Shown here in pieces: positions 63,018-64,000 of a DNA stretch of 64,000 bases. The position numbers and the translations under genes were made by a program. Source of the stretch: Salegentibacter mishustinae. Lineage in GTDB: Bacteria; Bacteroidota; Bacteroidia; Flavobacteriales; Flavobacteriaceae. The stretch spans positions 186,001 to 250,000 of the forward strand of contig NZ_LLKN01000002.1 in NCBI RefSeq assembly GCF_002900095.1. Reading direction: 5' to 3'. The notes beneath the pieces were generated by a model, which had not been told where the DNA came from, searched no databases, and saw only the letters and a list, made by a program, of their open reading frames with translations. The stretch's first letter is position 1; the number at the start of each line of letters is the position of its first letter.

Positions 63018-64000
63018 TTATAAGGAATAGGTTTCCAGCGCAGTTTCCTCAAGGAAATTAGCAATTAAAACCGGTACAGGGTAATCTTTCACATTCTTTA
63101 CAGGAATTCCCTCTTCTCCCACGCTCTCAGCTTTCACCCACCAAAAATGCGTATAAATATGCTGATGCGAAAGCTTATGTACCACGGGTTTTTTATTATG
63201 AAGCTGCAGCGATAATTCCTGGACTCCAAGAATTTCGTTTATTTTTTCTTCGGAAGGAAAAGCGCCTTCGCTCACCGGTTTTTCGGTTTCAATTAATGGG
63301 AACTCATATAATCCGTTCCAAATTCCCTTTCCCGTTCTTTGCTGAAGCAGGGTTTTATTTTCTTGAGAATAAACCACTAAATAATTAAAGTAGCGTTTTA
63401 TCACTTTAGTTTTCTTCAGTTTAACCGGCAGGTCTTTAATCTTATTCTTCTGTAAAGCCAAACAACCTGAACTTAAAGGACAAGTTTCACAAAGCGGATT
63501 TCGAGGTTTGCACTGAAGCGCACCAAATTCCATTAAAGCCTGATTAAAACTGGGAGGATCCTTTTCATCCAACAATTCTGAAGCAAGAGCCTTGAATTCC
63601 TTGATGCCGGCTGTTGAATTTATTGGAGTTTCTATATCAAAAAACCGAGATAGAACCCGATAAACATTCCCATCTACTACCGCAACGGGCTCATTATAAC
63701 AAATAGAAGCAATGGCGGCAGCGGTATAATCGCCAACCCCTTTTAGTTCTTTGAGTTCTTTATAAGAACCCGGGAAAACGCCATTGAGCTCTTCAGCTAC
63801 GTATTTAGCGCTCTCATGAAGATTTCTGGCGCGAGAATAATAACCCAAACCCTGCCATAGTTTAAGCACTTTTTCCTGCGGCGCTGCAGCAAGATCAAAA
63901 ACACTGGGAAATGCAGATATAAAACGCTGATAATAGGGCAAACCCTGCTCTATTCTAGTTTGCTGAAGCATAATTTCACTCAACCAAATATGATATGGGT
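63018..64000 (-). CDS. mutY: A/G-specific adenine glycosylase MutY (5' end outside the window)
   Basis: MutY removes adenine mispaired with 8-oxoguanine. The frame is open to the window edge: PYHIWLSEIMLQQTRIEQG is internal family sequence, so the real start lies beyond 64000. Helix-hairpin-helix with LKGVGDYTAAAIASIC, the catalytic Asp region AVVDGNVYRVLSR, a 4Fe-4S cluster CKPRNPLCETCPLSSGC (C-x6-C-x2-C-x5-C) and a C-terminal NUDIX-like domain (QRTGKGIWNGLYEFPL) are visible. 327 codons are present. Confidence 0.97.
   Translation of the reverse strand, partial: PYHIWLSEIMLQQTRIEQGLPYYQRFISAFPSVFDLAAAPQEKVLKLWQGLGYYSRARNLHESAKYVAEELNGVFPGSYKELKELKGVGDYTAAAIASICYNEPVAVVDGNVYRVLSRFFDIETPINSTAGIKEFKALASELLDEKDPPSFNQALMEFGALQCKPRNPLCETCPLSSGCLALQKNKIKDLPVKLKKTKVIKRYFNYLVVYSQENKTLLQQRTGKGIWNGLYEFPLIETEKPVSEGAFPSEEKINEILGVQELSLQLHNKKPVVHKLSHQHIYTHFWWVKAESVGEEGIPVKNVKDYPVPVLIANFLEETALETYSL

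Overview
This window is an AT-rich chromosomal segment of a member of the Bacteroidota, almost certainly family Flavobacteriaceae. Several features point there: the gliding/type IX secretion genes sprA, gldD and gldE; an alternative complex III operon directly followed by an aa3-type oxidase; promoters of the TTG-N17-23-TAnnTTTG type with little Shine-Dalgarno signal; and lineage families such as DUF3098, DUF3127, DUF4199 and DUF4301. The genus cannot be fixed from sequence alone; a marine Gramella/Salegentibacter-like organism is a guess. No rRNA, tRNA, prophage, transposase or CRISPR array was seen. Most of the window is core genome, with short interspersed repeats in some gaps.

Layout. 1-9.4 kb (all minus): 3'-truncated sprA, ruvA, malic enzyme-phosphotransacetylase fusion, queG, a small secreted SnoaL-like protein, and a ruvB-cytochrome P450 pair. 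9.5-21.5 kb (minus): one respiratory operon, actABCDEF then ctaC and ctaD, carrying electrons from quinol through alternative complex III to cytochrome c oxidase. 21.7-30.9 kb: a SPOR protein; rimP-nusA-infB behind a terminator-like leader hairpin; a universal stress protein; an AsmA-like protein; a phosphoesterase; small unknowns. 31-34.2 kb (plus): DUF3098-uppP-truB-TonB-like-tag. 34.2-39.5 kb: aat, DUF3127 with an SSB-like tail, flavin reductase, histidine kinase, thioesterase, HIT protein, greA with its own leader hairpin, and a lipoprotein. 39.5-42.2 kb: a TonB-dependent receptor behind a complete TPP riboswitch (promoter, aptamer, terminator). 42.3-47.3 kb: hybrid kinase, NtrC-type regulator and a PepSY-like secreted protein, with two terminator-ended orphan transcription units. 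47.3-50.7 kb (minus): thiamine-binding protein, PnuC-type transporter, NadR-like kinase, DUF4301, arfB. 50.9-59.3 kb: GGGP synthase, phosphopantetheinyl transferase, ahcY, DUF2007, rpmA/rplU, DUF4199 and an M16 peptidase pair. 59.3-64 kb (minus): EamA transporter, gldD, gldE, ssb and mutY (5' end beyond the window).

The best leads for something under-described are: (i) a possible thiamine acquisition module split between the TPP-controlled receptor and the YkoF/PnuC/NadR-like/DUF4301 operon; (ii) DUF3127 ending in the same DDLPF tip as SSB; (iii) terminator-like leader hairpins in front of both rimP-nusA-infB and greA; (iv) a hairpin-helix-like domain fused to ActC; and (v) two related terminator-ended small units around the PepSY-like gene near the sigma-54 regulator. 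No unmistakably new multi-gene system such as a defence island is visible.
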